Origin: Holophagaceae bacterium | Lineage (GTDB): Bacteria > Acidobacteriota > Holophagae > Holophagales > Holophagaceae | Assembly: GCA_023257195.1 (NCBI GenBank) | Contig: JALRCU010000026.1 | Location: 1-57,447, forward strand | Direction of reading: 5' to 3' | DNA length: 57,447 nucleotides | Shown here: positions 44,032 through 52,460 of the stretch, one piece after another | Position numbering within the stretch: position 1 is the stretch's first letter | Layout: every line of letters begins with the position of its first letter | Notes under the pieces: model-generated | What the model saw: the letters and a program-made list of their open reading frames with translations, nothing else | Database searches by the model: none | Told to the model about the DNA's origin: nothing | Position numbers and translations under genes: made by a program

Positions 44032-46205
44032 CTGAGAGGCGCTAAAAGTTCTCGGTATTTAGGGATCGGCCAATAAGTCGCGTCCGTTAATTCTTCGAGT
44101 TCGTCAAGGGTGTAGCGCAATTGATCCATGGCAGGCCTGACTTGACGGCCAAATATCTCCGTACGGGCATGCATGTCCGATTGATTCTCAGCGCGACCTA
44201 GTAGTTCTCTGAGTTTCATCACTTCACTTTGCGCTTGGTTTAATAGATTGACCTGACGGCCAATCATTTGGCCTATGGGACTTTCTTTTGTGAGGGTGGA
44301 CTGACCGGCATCCATGGCATATTTGATGGATTGAGATTTGTCTCCGATATCGCTAAGAATACTCGGGATCAAAAGGGTCTCGGTCATTTCTCGTAAGACT
44401 TGTGCTTCAATATTGAGTGCTTTTTGGTATTGTTCATGACGAATATGAAGTCGAGCCTCGAGTTCTTGGGTGGAAAAAATTCCACCGTTAACAAAGAGTG
44501 ATTGAACCTGAGGTTCTTCCCAGATCTTGAGGGCAGCAACGGTGTCTTCAGCTTGCGGGAGACCTCGCTGAGCCGCCTCCTGTTTCCATTCATCGGAATA
44601 GCCATTACCCTCAAAGCGAATGGACTTGGTGTCGCTTAGCGTCTTCTGAACTACTTTAATAATGGAAACTAGGATATCGCCCGATTGAGCCTCATCTTGC
44701 TTCACCTGATGATTTAGCTCATGGAGCGCTTCCGCGACCGCGGTGTTAATGATCATTAAAGGAAAGGCGATGGGCTGAGAGGAACCCACGGCTCTAAATT
44801 CAAATCGATTTCCCGTAAAAGCAAAGGGGGACGTGCGATTTCGATCTGTGGCATCTTTTTCTAGATTAGGAAGATTGGGTATACCAAAACTTAGAATTCC
44901 CTTACCCGCGGTTCCTTTACTTTCTCCGCGTTCAAAAATATTAAGGACTTGGCTCAGTTGAGCGCCCAAGAAAATAGACATGATCGCAGGGGGCGCTTCG
45001 TTGGCGCCAAGGCGATGATCATTAGCCGCCGAGGCAATCGCTGCACGAAGAAGTCCACCATGTCGATGAATTGCTTTGATCGTAGCAGTAAGAAAATAAA
45101 TAAACTGTAAATTTTGCTCGGGAGTCTTCCCGGGATCTAAAAGATTTTGGCCTTGATCGGTCGCTAGAGACCAATTGCAATGTTTACCGCTACCGTTAAT
45201 TCCAGCAAAAGGCTTTTCATGGAGCAAAATCGCCAGGCCGTGGCGCTCGCCAATGGCTTTCATAAGTTCCATCAGCAATTGATTATGGTCCGAAGCCAGA
45301 TTGGCTTGTTCGAAAATTGGAGCAAGTTCAAATTGATTGGGGGCCACTTCGTTGTGACGAGTCTTGACGGGAATTCCCAATTTCAAAGCCTCTAATTCGA
45401 GGTCTTGCATAAAGCCTAGTACACGATCTTTAATTGAACCAAAATAATGATCTTCAAGTTCTTGTCCCTTGGGAGGACGAGCGCCTTGAAGGGTACGATT
45501 AGCAAACATTAAATCAGGTCGCTGTTGAGCTAAGTCTAGATCCACAGCAAAATATTCTTGCTCTGCTCCACAAACAGACACGACGCGTTGTGCAGAATGT
45601 TTGAAAAATTTCAATGCATCAAGTGATGCCTTAGATAAAAATTCCATGGAATGCAAAAGCGGTACTTTGTGATCGAGGGCTTCGCCGTGATATCCCACAA
45701 AAGCGGTGGGGATGCAAAGCGTTTTACCCGAAGGTCCCCCCATAATAAATACAGGGCTCGAAGGGTCCCAGGCCGTATAGCCTCGGGCTTCAAAGGTTGC
45801 CCTCAGGCCGCCACTTGGAAAGGAACTGGCATCGGGCTCACCTTGAATTAATTGAGAGCCACTTAGCATTTCAATCACTGATCCTGGATTGTTTTTATCC
45901 CAGAAAATAAAGGCATCGTGCTTTTCTGCGGTGACGCCGGTCATCGGAAGGAACCAATGAGTAAAATGGGTTGCTCCCTGCTCCATCGCCCAATCTTTAA
46001 TTGCAGTCGCGATTTCTTGCGCCATCTCGGGCGTCAGGGCCCCGCCCCCGGCGGACATCGATTTGAGAGAGTGATAAGTCGAATGCGACAAGCGAGTTCG
46101 GGCTACCGCGTCGTTGAATGTATTGCAGCCAAAATACTCACTAATAGGATGCTCGTCTAAACGAAGAATGGATTCACCTAAACCCAAAGCCTTTTGATCG
46201 CCCAT
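44028..46205 (-). CDS. glnN: Type III glutamine synthetase (GlnN)
   Basis: This 725-residue protein is of the large GSIII class, found in Bacteroidetes, cyanobacteria and Bdellovibrio-like groups. It makes glutamine from glutamate, ammonia and ATP as a dodecamer. Family segments are HFTHWFLPMTGVTAEKHDAF near the N terminus, KTRHNEVAPNQFELAPIFE (glutamate site), GINGSGKHCNWSLAT (ATP-site region) and NRTSPFAFTGNRFEFRAVGS (active site). AAGGAG stands six bases before the ATG. No regulator (glnB, ntrC) is adjacent. Confidence 0.97.
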   Translation of the reverse strand: MGDQKALGLGESILRLDEHPISEYFGCNTFNDAVARTRLSHSTYHSLKSMSAGGGALTPEMAQEIATAIKDWAMEQGATHFTHWFLPMTGVTAEKHDAFIFWDKNNPGSVIEMLSGSQLIQGEPDASSFPSGGLRATFEARGYTAWDPSSPVFIMGGPSGKTLCIPTAFVGYHGEALDHKVPLLHSMEFLSKASLDALKFFKHSAQRVVSVCGAEQEYFAVDLDLAQQRPDLMFANRTLQGARPPKGQELEDHYFGSIKDRVLGFMQDLELEALKLGIPVKTRHNEVAPNQFELAPIFEQANLASDHNQLLMELMKAIGERHGLAILLHEKPFAGINGSGKHCNWSLATDQGQNLLDPGKTPEQNLQFIYFLTATIKAIHRHGGLLRAAIASAANDHRLGANEAPPAIMSIFLGAQLSQVLNIFERGESKGTAGKGILSFGIPNLPNLEKDATDRNRTSPFAFTGNRFEFRAVGSSQPIAFPLMIINTAVAEALHELNHQVKQDEAQSGDILVSIIKVVQKTLSDTKSIRFEGNGYSDEWKQEAAQRGLPQAEDTVAALKIWEEPQVQSLFVNGGIFSTQELEARLHIRHEQYQKALNIEAQVLREMTETLLIPSILSDIGDKSQSIKYAMDAGQSTLTKESPIGQMIGRQVNLLNQAQSEVMKLRELLGRAENQSDMHARTEIFGRQVRPAMDQLRYTLDELEELTDATYWPIPKYRELLAPLS

Positions 46206-46269
46206 CTCATTCTCCTTCGTAAGGCCCTGTGCTTGATCTTATACTTGGAAAAGGACAAGAGCACATCAC

Positions 46270-46485
46270 ATGAGCAATCGATTAAATACTCATTCCCATT
46301 TTACTCGGCCATCGCCGTCTTTAATAGATGATGTAGCCGTCAAACTTCTTGATCAAGTCCTCGAAAGGCAAGAAGGAGAAAGTCGGCAGGGTGCCCTATT
46401 TATTGAACAAGTGGCCTTTGCCCAATGCTTTCTGAGGCCGGAAGTTCGGGGTCGTATTAGCGCATTCTTTAAGACGAGATCCTAG
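46270..46485 (+). CDS. Short hypothetical protein
   Basis: 71 residues, charged and probably helical. The C-terminal half (IEQVAFAQCFLRPEVRGRISAFF) weakly resembles the last helices of enoyl-CoA hydratases, too little to assign a family. It could be a decayed remnant. AAGGAC lies about 14 bases before the ATG, which is far. It sits between divergent glnN and the convergent thioesterase gene. Confidence 0.4.
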   Translation: MSNRLNTHSHFTRPSPSLIDDVAVKLLDQVLERQEGESRQGALFIEQVAFAQCFLRPEVRGRISAFFKTRS

Positions 46486-46497
46486 CGTCTCATTTTG

Positions 46498-46893
46498 CTA
46501 TCGTTGCGACTCAAGCCAAGTGATGGCTTGAGTCGATAAGGGTTTAGATGTGAAGAGAGCAAAATCAAACATCACTTGAACCGTAAGAGCTCGAGCTAGA
46601 GTGTCCCCGCTCTTAGCATCAAAGATCCGATAAGACAGGTGAAAGGATTTAGTCCCGATGTGCGTGATATGAATTTCTATGCGTACATCATGGGTCAGTA
46701 AAATAGGTTTTTTATAATCCACTTCAATGCGCGCAATGAGAAACCCCTCCGCCTCAAAGGGTCGATCCTGTAGATAAAGCTTCCACCAGGCAAAACGCGC
46801 TGTCTCTAAATACGTCACCGTGACTGCATTATTCACATGCTGCAACGCATCAAGATCTCTGAAACGGACGGCTATAGGGTGTTGAAAACTCAT
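46498..46893 (-). CDS. 4HBT-family acyl-CoA thioesterase (YbgC/FadM-like)
   Basis: 131-residue single hotdog-fold enzyme. The active-site segment is VRFRDLDALQHVNNAVTVTY, with the catalytic Asp in the family's D-x-x-x-H-x-N-N pattern. It hydrolyses acyl-CoA or aromatic-CoA esters; the substrate cannot be read. Divergent from the CPBP protease gene. Confidence 0.92.
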   Translation of the reverse strand: MSFQHPIAVRFRDLDALQHVNNAVTVTYLETARFAWWKLYLQDRPFEAEGFLIARIEVDYKKPILLTHDVRIEIHITHIGTKSFHLSYRIFDAKSGDTLARALTVQVMFDFALFTSKPLSTQAITWLESQR

Positions 46894-46933
46894 GAGATTC
46901 CTCGAAAGGGCCCACTTAAGGCATTCTTAAACT

Positions 46934-47899
46934 ATGACGGAATCTTCATCGACCGGGGCCCGGTCTTCTCTCTTTCATCTGACCCTAGGGTTAGCCACCC
47001 TTATCTCCACCTTGGGACTGGGCGAGATTGTCCGAGAACAATGGAAGAACCTCGACTTTAAAATCCCCGATTTGACTGCTCAGATACAAAGTGTTCGGGC
47101 TACTTTTTTTTCTGAACCCGGGGCAGCGATCCTAGGCGGACTGATCCTATTACTTCTTGCTATCAGTCTCCAAAGCCTCTTAAAGCAATTGATAAAAAGC
47201 CCTCATGTAGAACAAGCACCCTGGACCCTCAGCCCTTTGACGGTCTTTGCATTTTTTATATTTTGGTTCATCGGATTTTTGTGTATTAGCCTGACGGCCG
47301 GCAGTGTTTATAAGAAGTGGAGTCACCTTAATCCCACACTTGTTCTTATTCTGATTCCTTATGCTTTGCAAATGGCTTGGGGAATGTTCGTTTTATTACG
47401 TCTTGGAAATTTTTCATGGTTATCATTCATAAAACAATTTTCTTTCCAGATAAGTCCCGGGGATGGTCGAAAGATTTTTCAGATGTTTACTTTAGCTCTG
47501 GTCCTGGTCTTGACCTATTCCGCCGTAATAAATCTCTTTTTGAGAGACCCCCAAAGCCAAGCAAGGCTTCATGAAATTCTGGGTCAGAGCCGATCGTGGA
47601 CCCAATGGATTCCGAGCGGTATTGCACTGACAATACTCGCACCCCTCTATGAAGAAATCATCTTTCGAGGGATCTTTCTAACCTGGCTGCGTCCCCGAAT
47701 CCGGATCGAGTGGGCCGTACTCTTGAGTGGTGTGGTTTTTGCCCTTTTCCATATGGAGATCGTGGCCTTTCCAGCGCTTGCTCTCCTTGGCTGTATTTTG
47801 GCGTGGTCCTACCTTATTTCCCAATCCATCTTAGTCCCGATCACCATTCATGCACTTTGGAATTTAACTGCCCTCTTGGGCCAAATAGTTCGTCCATGA
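46934..47899 (+). CDS. CPBP family intramembrane metalloprotease
   Basis: This 321-residue membrane protein with about eight spans has the three CPBP/Rce1-type motifs: YEEIIFRGIF (EExxxR), FALFHME (FxxxH) and HALWN (HxxxN/B). They cluster in the last ~110 residues. The N-terminal ~200 residues are extra membrane spans. Substrate unknown; relatives cleave prenylated proteins, bacteriocin-related peptides or anti-sigma factors. The stop overlaps the rsgA start by ATGA. Confidence 0.9.
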   Translation: MTESSSTGARSSLFHLTLGLATLISTLGLGEIVREQWKNLDFKIPDLTAQIQSVRATFFSEPGAAILGGLILLLLAISLQSLLKQLIKSPHVEQAPWTLSPLTVFAFFIFWFIGFLCISLTAGSVYKKWSHLNPTLVLILIPYALQMAWGMFVLLRLGNFSWLSFIKQFSFQISPGDGRKIFQMFTLALVLVLTYSAVINLFLRDPQSQARLHEILGQSRSWTQWIPSGIALTILAPLYEEIIFRGIFLTWLRPRIRIEWAVLLSGVVFALFHMEIVAFPALALLGCILAWSYLISQSILVPITIHALWNLTALLGQIVRP

Positions 47900-48981
47900 A
47901 AAAGAAGTTTAGACTTGGTCAAAGCAGTCACGCTAATGATTTTGGCGAGACGGGTTCGAGGCGAGAGGGCCGAAGTCAAAGTAAGCGTCGACAGCAGCAG
48001 ACCTCCCCGCAACGTGCACAAATCGAATCCCATGATAGCGAATCCATGTTGGCTCTCCCGGATAGTACGGAGTGGAGTCATCTGCCCAAAGGCACGGTCA
48101 TTCAACGCCACTCTCAATGGGTTGATTTTCTGGGGGCTGACCTTCAACCCCTTCGGGGGACCCTGTCAGGGAAACTGAGAGGCGTCAGCCTAGTCTGTGG
48201 TGACCAAATCCATTACGACCTCGCGGTGAAGACCAGTGAAACTCTGGCTCAAATTCAGGCAGTAGTTACCCGGCGAAATCTTTTGAAGCGAGGCGGCATT
48301 GACGATCGTAATCCCTGGCAATTGATCGCTGCCAACCTCGATGAGGTATGGTTATGTGCCTCTGTGTTGCAGCCTGCCCTGAAGCCTAGTCTGATTGAAC
48401 GCGCTCAAGCTTTAGCGCTTGATGCCGGTATCCCGCTCATAGTCGTGATCACCAAATCGGATGAGTTGAAGCCTTCGGATGAAATTCCAGAACTCGAGCC
48501 GTTGAGAAGTACGACTCAGCGGATTGTTCGCTGCTCTTCAACCAGCGGAGAGGGGCTTGATCTTCTTCAATCCCTCTTGCCCAAAAAACGGATCGCTCTC
48601 TTAGGCCACAGTGGGGTAGGCAAAAGTACCCTACTAAATCGAATGCTCAATCAAACGGTTTCCCGAACGGGAGGGCTCTCAAAATTTGGAACGGGCAAAC
48701 AAACGACCACCTCCACTCGGTTAATTCCAACGCTCGATCAAGGCTTCATGGTGGATACGCCCGGCTTTAGAAATTTAAGTGTGCGAGGAATTTCCCGTCA
48801 TTGGCTTGCCGATATCTTTCCCGAATTCTCTAGTGCGGTCTTAGAGGATCCTCTCGGCTTTGACCCTGAGGATGAAGAAATATTGATGCAACTCAATCTT
48901 GCCTTTCCCGAACGACTCAAAAGTCTTCAGCGGCTGTGGTCCGAAATGGCAGAAAAGAATCCCAATGCAAGAGGTCAATAG
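47896..48981 (+). CDS. rsgA: Ribosome small-subunit biogenesis GTPase RsgA, lacking the zinc knuckle
   Basis: 361 residues. RsgA helps 30S maturation and its GTPase is circularly permuted, with motifs in the order ITKSDE (G4), GHSGVGKSTLLN (G1) and VDTPGFR (G3). A basic low-complexity leader (about 1-60) precedes the OB domain. The zinc domain that normally follows FPEF carries a Cys-Cys-His-Cys knuckle, but here the last 50 residues contain no Cys at all. The final helix (RLKSLQRLWSEM) still matches the family, so the frame is intact and the metal site has been lost. ATG 47896 overlaps the upstream stop. Confidence 0.9.
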   Translation: MKKKFRLGQSSHANDFGETGSRREGRSQSKRRQQQTSPQRAQIESHDSESMLALPDSTEWSHLPKGTVIQRHSQWVDFLGADLQPLRGTLSGKLRGVSLVCGDQIHYDLAVKTSETLAQIQAVVTRRNLLKRGGIDDRNPWQLIAANLDEVWLCASVLQPALKPSLIERAQALALDAGIPLIVVITKSDELKPSDEIPELEPLRSTTQRIVRCSSTSGEGLDLLQSLLPKKRIALLGHSGVGKSTLLNRMLNQTVSRTGGLSKFGTGKQTTTSTRLIPTLDQGFMVDTPGFRNLSVRGISRHWLADIFPEFSSAVLEDPLGFDPEDEEILMQLNLAFPERLKSLQRLWSEMAEKNPNARGQ

Positions 48982-48985
48982 TTTT

Positions 48986-49306
48986 TTAAGTCTTCGAGAG
49001 AAACCAACGACCGATCCATGAGCGTAAGCCCGGAATCAAAAGAAATGGGGTCAGCCAAGCCCATCGAGGGAGCGCTCTCAACAGGGGACGAAGAAGTTCC
49101 TCGGCAATAAACACTTCACGCGTGGTGAGATCCATACCATGCACTTGACCGTGAAGCTTTCGTCCGGCCAACTCTGGAGCCATACGGACTAGTTCCGGGT
49201 GCTGTAGCGGAAACAACATTAATTGCGCTTGAGTATCCTGGCGCTTCAACCAATCGGCCCGACGAATACACAAACTGCATTCCCCGTCGTAGGCAATCAG
49301 GAGCAT
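48986..49306 (-). CDS. DCC family thiol-disulfide oxidoreductase-like protein (DUF393)
   Basis: 106 residues with the YDGECSLCIRR motif near the start (DxxCxxC), which defines the DCC family of small proteins resembling thioredoxin-like folds. Catalytic activity is unproven in the family. One base separates it from the end of the nuoG-like gene, so the two are probably co-transcribed. Confidence 0.85.
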   Translation of the reverse strand: MLLIAYDGECSLCIRRADWLKRQDTQAQLMLFPLQHPELVRMAPELAGRKLHGQVHGMDLTTREVFIAEELLRPLLRALPRWAWLTPFLLIPGLRSWIGRWFLSKT

Positions 49307-49307
49307 A

Positions 49308-50759
49308 TCAAGAGGAGGTCGTGGCTAAAGTAGAAGTGCGGAGAATCTGCAACCATTGGATGATGGTGCTACAGCCATCGGGTGCTTTCAGGGCTTTTTG
49401 GTAGCGACAGATTTCACCGCGTAGATTAATCACAAAATCACTTTCTTCTACGTAAGAAGTCATAGGAATCCATAGAGTCGCTAATTGGCCTAATTCTGAT
49501 TGAAGGACTTCAAAGACGATCGACGTGGAAGCCAATTGAAGAATCTCTTTTAAAAGAGCCACTTCAGCATCACTGGAAATACGCTCATCATGGACCAGAA
49601 TAACGGTCTTGATAGAGCCTTCTTCTAATTGTTTTTTCAGCGTCGCAAGTTGACCAAAGCGATAACCTCTTTGTTCCAATCCTTTTCGGTTTATGACGCC
49701 ATCCGTTTCCTGTTGGAGATGAGCCAAATCGATGGGAAGACGACGATCGCCGCTTCCGTAACGATGCTCGGGCGAAGAGGCGCACTCCGCAATCTTCTGA
49801 GCCGCATCGCACCCAACGGTACCCTGAACGACGACGGCTGTCGGGGCTTGAAGGGCTTGGGTAAAGAGGTCACTGGCCCCTCCATTTCGACGCAGGATCA
49901 TTTGGGTGGGTCGATCCTGTAAATTGTAGTGTTTGTAGGAATAGCGCTCACGATCGGAAATAAAATGAGTATCTTTTTGCCCCTCGATAGGACGCGGACG
50001 CATTCGATAAATCTGGTTCCCTTCATGGTCAATCCATACCGGGGCCGCTAACGCACTTTCACGACAAATCGAAGGGGTCGACGTGAGATACCAAACTCGT
50101 TTTTTAAATCTAAAGTCGCGGCTGGTGAGGGCTCCCACGGGACAGATATCGACGACATTCGCTGCATAAGGATTGGAATCGAGCGATTTACCAGAGTACG
50201 TCGTAACTTCTAGATTTGCCCCACGCTGGGCGACCGTAAGTTCAGAACCGCCCGAAATTTCTTGGGTGAAGCGAATACAACGGGTGCAATGAATACATCG
50301 GTTCTTATCAATGACAATCTTTCCGCCAAGGTCTTCATAGCGGTAACGTCTTTTAGCTTCGTGCATGCGGGAATCACCGCTGCCGTAGGCATAACTGTAA
50401 TCTTGTAGCTTGCACTCCCCTGCTTGATCACAGATCGGACAGTCTAGGGGATGATTCATTAGTAAGAATTCCATGACACCGGCCCGTGCATCAGCCACCT
50501 GAGGGGTATCAGTAAAAATTTCCATGGCAAGACCGTCGGGTTGGTCTTTGGGCGCTAACCCTACCGTCGTAGTACACGACGTCGCCAATTTAGGCATGCC
50601 TTTGATTTCGACCATGCACATCCGACACGTTGCAACGGGTGTCAGGGCGGGATGATAACAATAATGAGGGATATCGATGCCCACTTGCTTACAGGCATCG
50701 AGCACCAAGGTTCCTACTGGAACCTCAAGGGTCTGACCATTGATGGCAATCTTCGGCAT
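49308..50759 (-). CDS. nuoG: NuoG-like NADH dehydrogenase subunit with shortened C-terminal domain
   Basis: 483 residues. The N-terminal iron-sulfur module is complete. Ferredoxin-type cysteines appear in CYHPALTPVATCRMC and LATSC (2Fe-2S). HPLDCPICDQAGEC supplies the His-Cys3 ligands (N5 type), and RCIHCTRC with CPVGAL the Cys4 cluster (N4 type). After about residue 225 the molybdopterin-like domain is short. The CxxC-type ligands of cluster N7 are not present (the segment reads STPSICRESALAAP). Other nuo genes are absent from the window, so it is unlinked or a NuoG/HoxU-like paralogue. Start ATG 50759. Confidence 0.88.
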   Translation of the reverse strand: MPKIAINGQTLEVPVGTLVLDACKQVGIDIPHYCYHPALTPVATCRMCMVEIKGMPKLATSCTTTVGLAPKDQPDGLAMEIFTDTPQVADARAGVMEFLLMNHPLDCPICDQAGECKLQDYSYAYGSGDSRMHEAKRRYRYEDLGGKIVIDKNRCIHCTRCIRFTQEISGGSELTVAQRGANLEVTTYSGKSLDSNPYAANVVDICPVGALTSRDFRFKKRVWYLTSTPSICRESALAAPVWIDHEGNQIYRMRPRPIEGQKDTHFISDRERYSYKHYNLQDRPTQMILRRNGGASDLFTQALQAPTAVVVQGTVGCDAAQKIAECASSPEHRYGSGDRRLPIDLAHLQQETDGVINRKGLEQRGYRFGQLATLKKQLEEGSIKTVILVHDERISSDAEVALLKEILQLASTSIVFEVLQSELGQLATLWIPMTSYVEESDFVINLRGEICRYQKALKAPDGCSTIIQWLQILRTSTLATTSS

Positions 50760-50898
50760 TATCCCTACTCCGCATAAATAGAATGAGGCCTCTGAAACCT
50801 AGGATCAAGTTCTCAATCTGAGGGTCTACGTTATTTCCCCTTGGATTGGGGACTATCCCGAATCACGGAGTCAAATCAAAATGAAAAGAGGGGGAGTC

Positions 50899-52440
50899 AT
50901 GCCAACAGCGTTAATCTCGGTCTACGACAAGACGGGGATCATTCCGCTTGCGCAATCACTTATCCAAAAAGGTTGGACGCTCCTCGCCACGGGAGGCACC
51001 CTTCAAGTTCTCAAGGCACATCCCCTTCCCGTTACTGAGGTTTCATCGTTTACGGGCTATCCCGAATGCTTTGAGGGACGGGTCAAAACCTTACATCCCA
51101 AAGTCCATGGAGGCCTCCTTTTTGATCGTCAGAAAAAACAACACGCCGAGGACGCCCAACGACTCGGTATTGAAGCCATCGATTTAGTGGTCGTGAATCT
51201 CTATCCCTTCGAGGCGACCATTCAAAAACCTGGAGTTCGATTCGAGGAAGCCATTGAGCAAATCGATATCGGCGGGCCTAGTATGATTCGAAGTGCGGCG
51301 AAAAATCATGCCTCGGTTACGGTATTGACTCAGCCTTCTCAATACGAACTTTTTTTGAAAGCCCTGGAACAAGATCAATGGGGTGAGACGCAGCGAAGAC
51401 AGTGTGCCCAGGAAGCTTTCAACCATACCGCTCACTATGATCGCGTGATTGCCGACTGGATCGCTTCTTCGGCGACAACTGCTCCCTCCTTATCGCTTCC
51501 TCCAAAGCTTCAATTAAATCTCATTCAACATCAGAGTCTTCGCTACGGAGAAAATCCTCACCAAGAGGGCGCCTATTACCAGCCGATCTCCGGGTCCACC
51601 CACGGCTTGGCCCAAACTCACCAACTTCAAGGGAAAGAGCTTTCCTTCAATAACTTACTTGATATGGAAGCCTGCGGTCGATTAATCGAATCCTTTCAAA
51701 CGCCGGCGTGCGTCATTGTTAAACACAACAATCCTTGTGGAGTTTCACTCGGGCCTGATGTTGATACTGCTTTTGACCGAGCGCTAGCTTGCGATTCCAT
51801 CTCAAGTTTTGGGGGGATTGTCGCTTTTAATCAACCGGTGACTGGAACTTTAGCCCAAAAGATGATCGAGAACTTCTGGGAAGTGATTATGGCTCCAAGT
51901 TTTTCACCCGAAGCTCTGGCAATTTTTCAATCGAAAACATCCCTACGCTTGATGCAAATTCAATTGCCGTGGTCGAGTGCTGAGAGTTTAGATATTCGCT
52001 CCGTCAGTGGTGGCTATTTAGTTCAAGACCTCGACCGAAGTGAGGTGGTAACTGCCGACTGGGTGATCAAGGTAGAGGGCAAAAGCCCGAGGCCGTCAGA
52101 CGAAGATTTAAACCTTGCTCAAACCGTGGCGAAATCCGTGAAGTCGAATGCCATTGTCTTAGTGAAGAATGGCCAAACCGTAGGGATCGGTGCGGGTCAG
52201 ATGAGTCGCATCGAGGCGGTTCGTATCGCCTGTGAAAAAGCAGGCCCCTGTGCCGAAGGAAGTGTGCTGGGCAGCGACGCCTTTTTTCCTTTTCCCGATG
52301 GAGTAGAGTGGGCCGCTTCTCTTGGGGTCCGGTCGTTTATTCACCCTGGGGGTTCCCTTCGAGATGCTGAGGTGATCGCGGCAGCTCAGCGCTTAGGAGT
52401 TTGGCTTTTTACGACCGGTATTCGGCATTTTCGTCATTAG
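50899..52440 (+). CDS. purH: Bifunctional AICAR transformylase / IMP cyclohydrolase
   Basis: 513 residues, doing the last two steps of IMP synthesis. The N-terminal cyclohydrolase domain has ISVYDKTGI and LATGGTLQVL. The transformylase domain has LRYGENPHQEGAYY, the Lys-His catalytic pair in VIVKHNNPCGVSLG, and GAGQMSRIEAVRIA. ATG 50899 is chosen because GAGGGGG stands five bases before it; the frame starts at 50881 with an unsupported ATG. alaS follows 20 bases later. Confidence 0.97.
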   Translation: MPTALISVYDKTGIIPLAQSLIQKGWTLLATGGTLQVLKAHPLPVTEVSSFTGYPECFEGRVKTLHPKVHGGLLFDRQKKQHAEDAQRLGIEAIDLVVVNLYPFEATIQKPGVRFEEAIEQIDIGGPSMIRSAAKNHASVTVLTQPSQYELFLKALEQDQWGETQRRQCAQEAFNHTAHYDRVIADWIASSATTAPSLSLPPKLQLNLIQHQSLRYGENPHQEGAYYQPISGSTHGLAQTHQLQGKELSFNNLLDMEACGRLIESFQTPACVIVKHNNPCGVSLGPDVDTAFDRALACDSISSFGGIVAFNQPVTGTLAQKMIENFWEVIMAPSFSPEALAIFQSKTSLRLMQIQLPWSSAESLDIRSVSGGYLVQDLDRSEVVTADWVIKVEGKSPRPSDEDLNLAQTVAKSVKSNAIVLVKNGQTVGIGAGQMSRIEAVRIACEKAGPCAEGSVLGSDAFFPFPDGVEWAASLGVRSFIHPGGSLRDAEVIAAAQRLGVWLFTTGIRHFRH

Positions 52441-52460
52441 GTTATAAAGTTAATAAAGCA

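Noticed and set aside
50760-50898. Possible purine riboswitch before purH
   Set aside because: No conserved purine-aptamer core or terminator/antiterminator pair was found by eye; only a small GGGA-CTA-TCCC stem.
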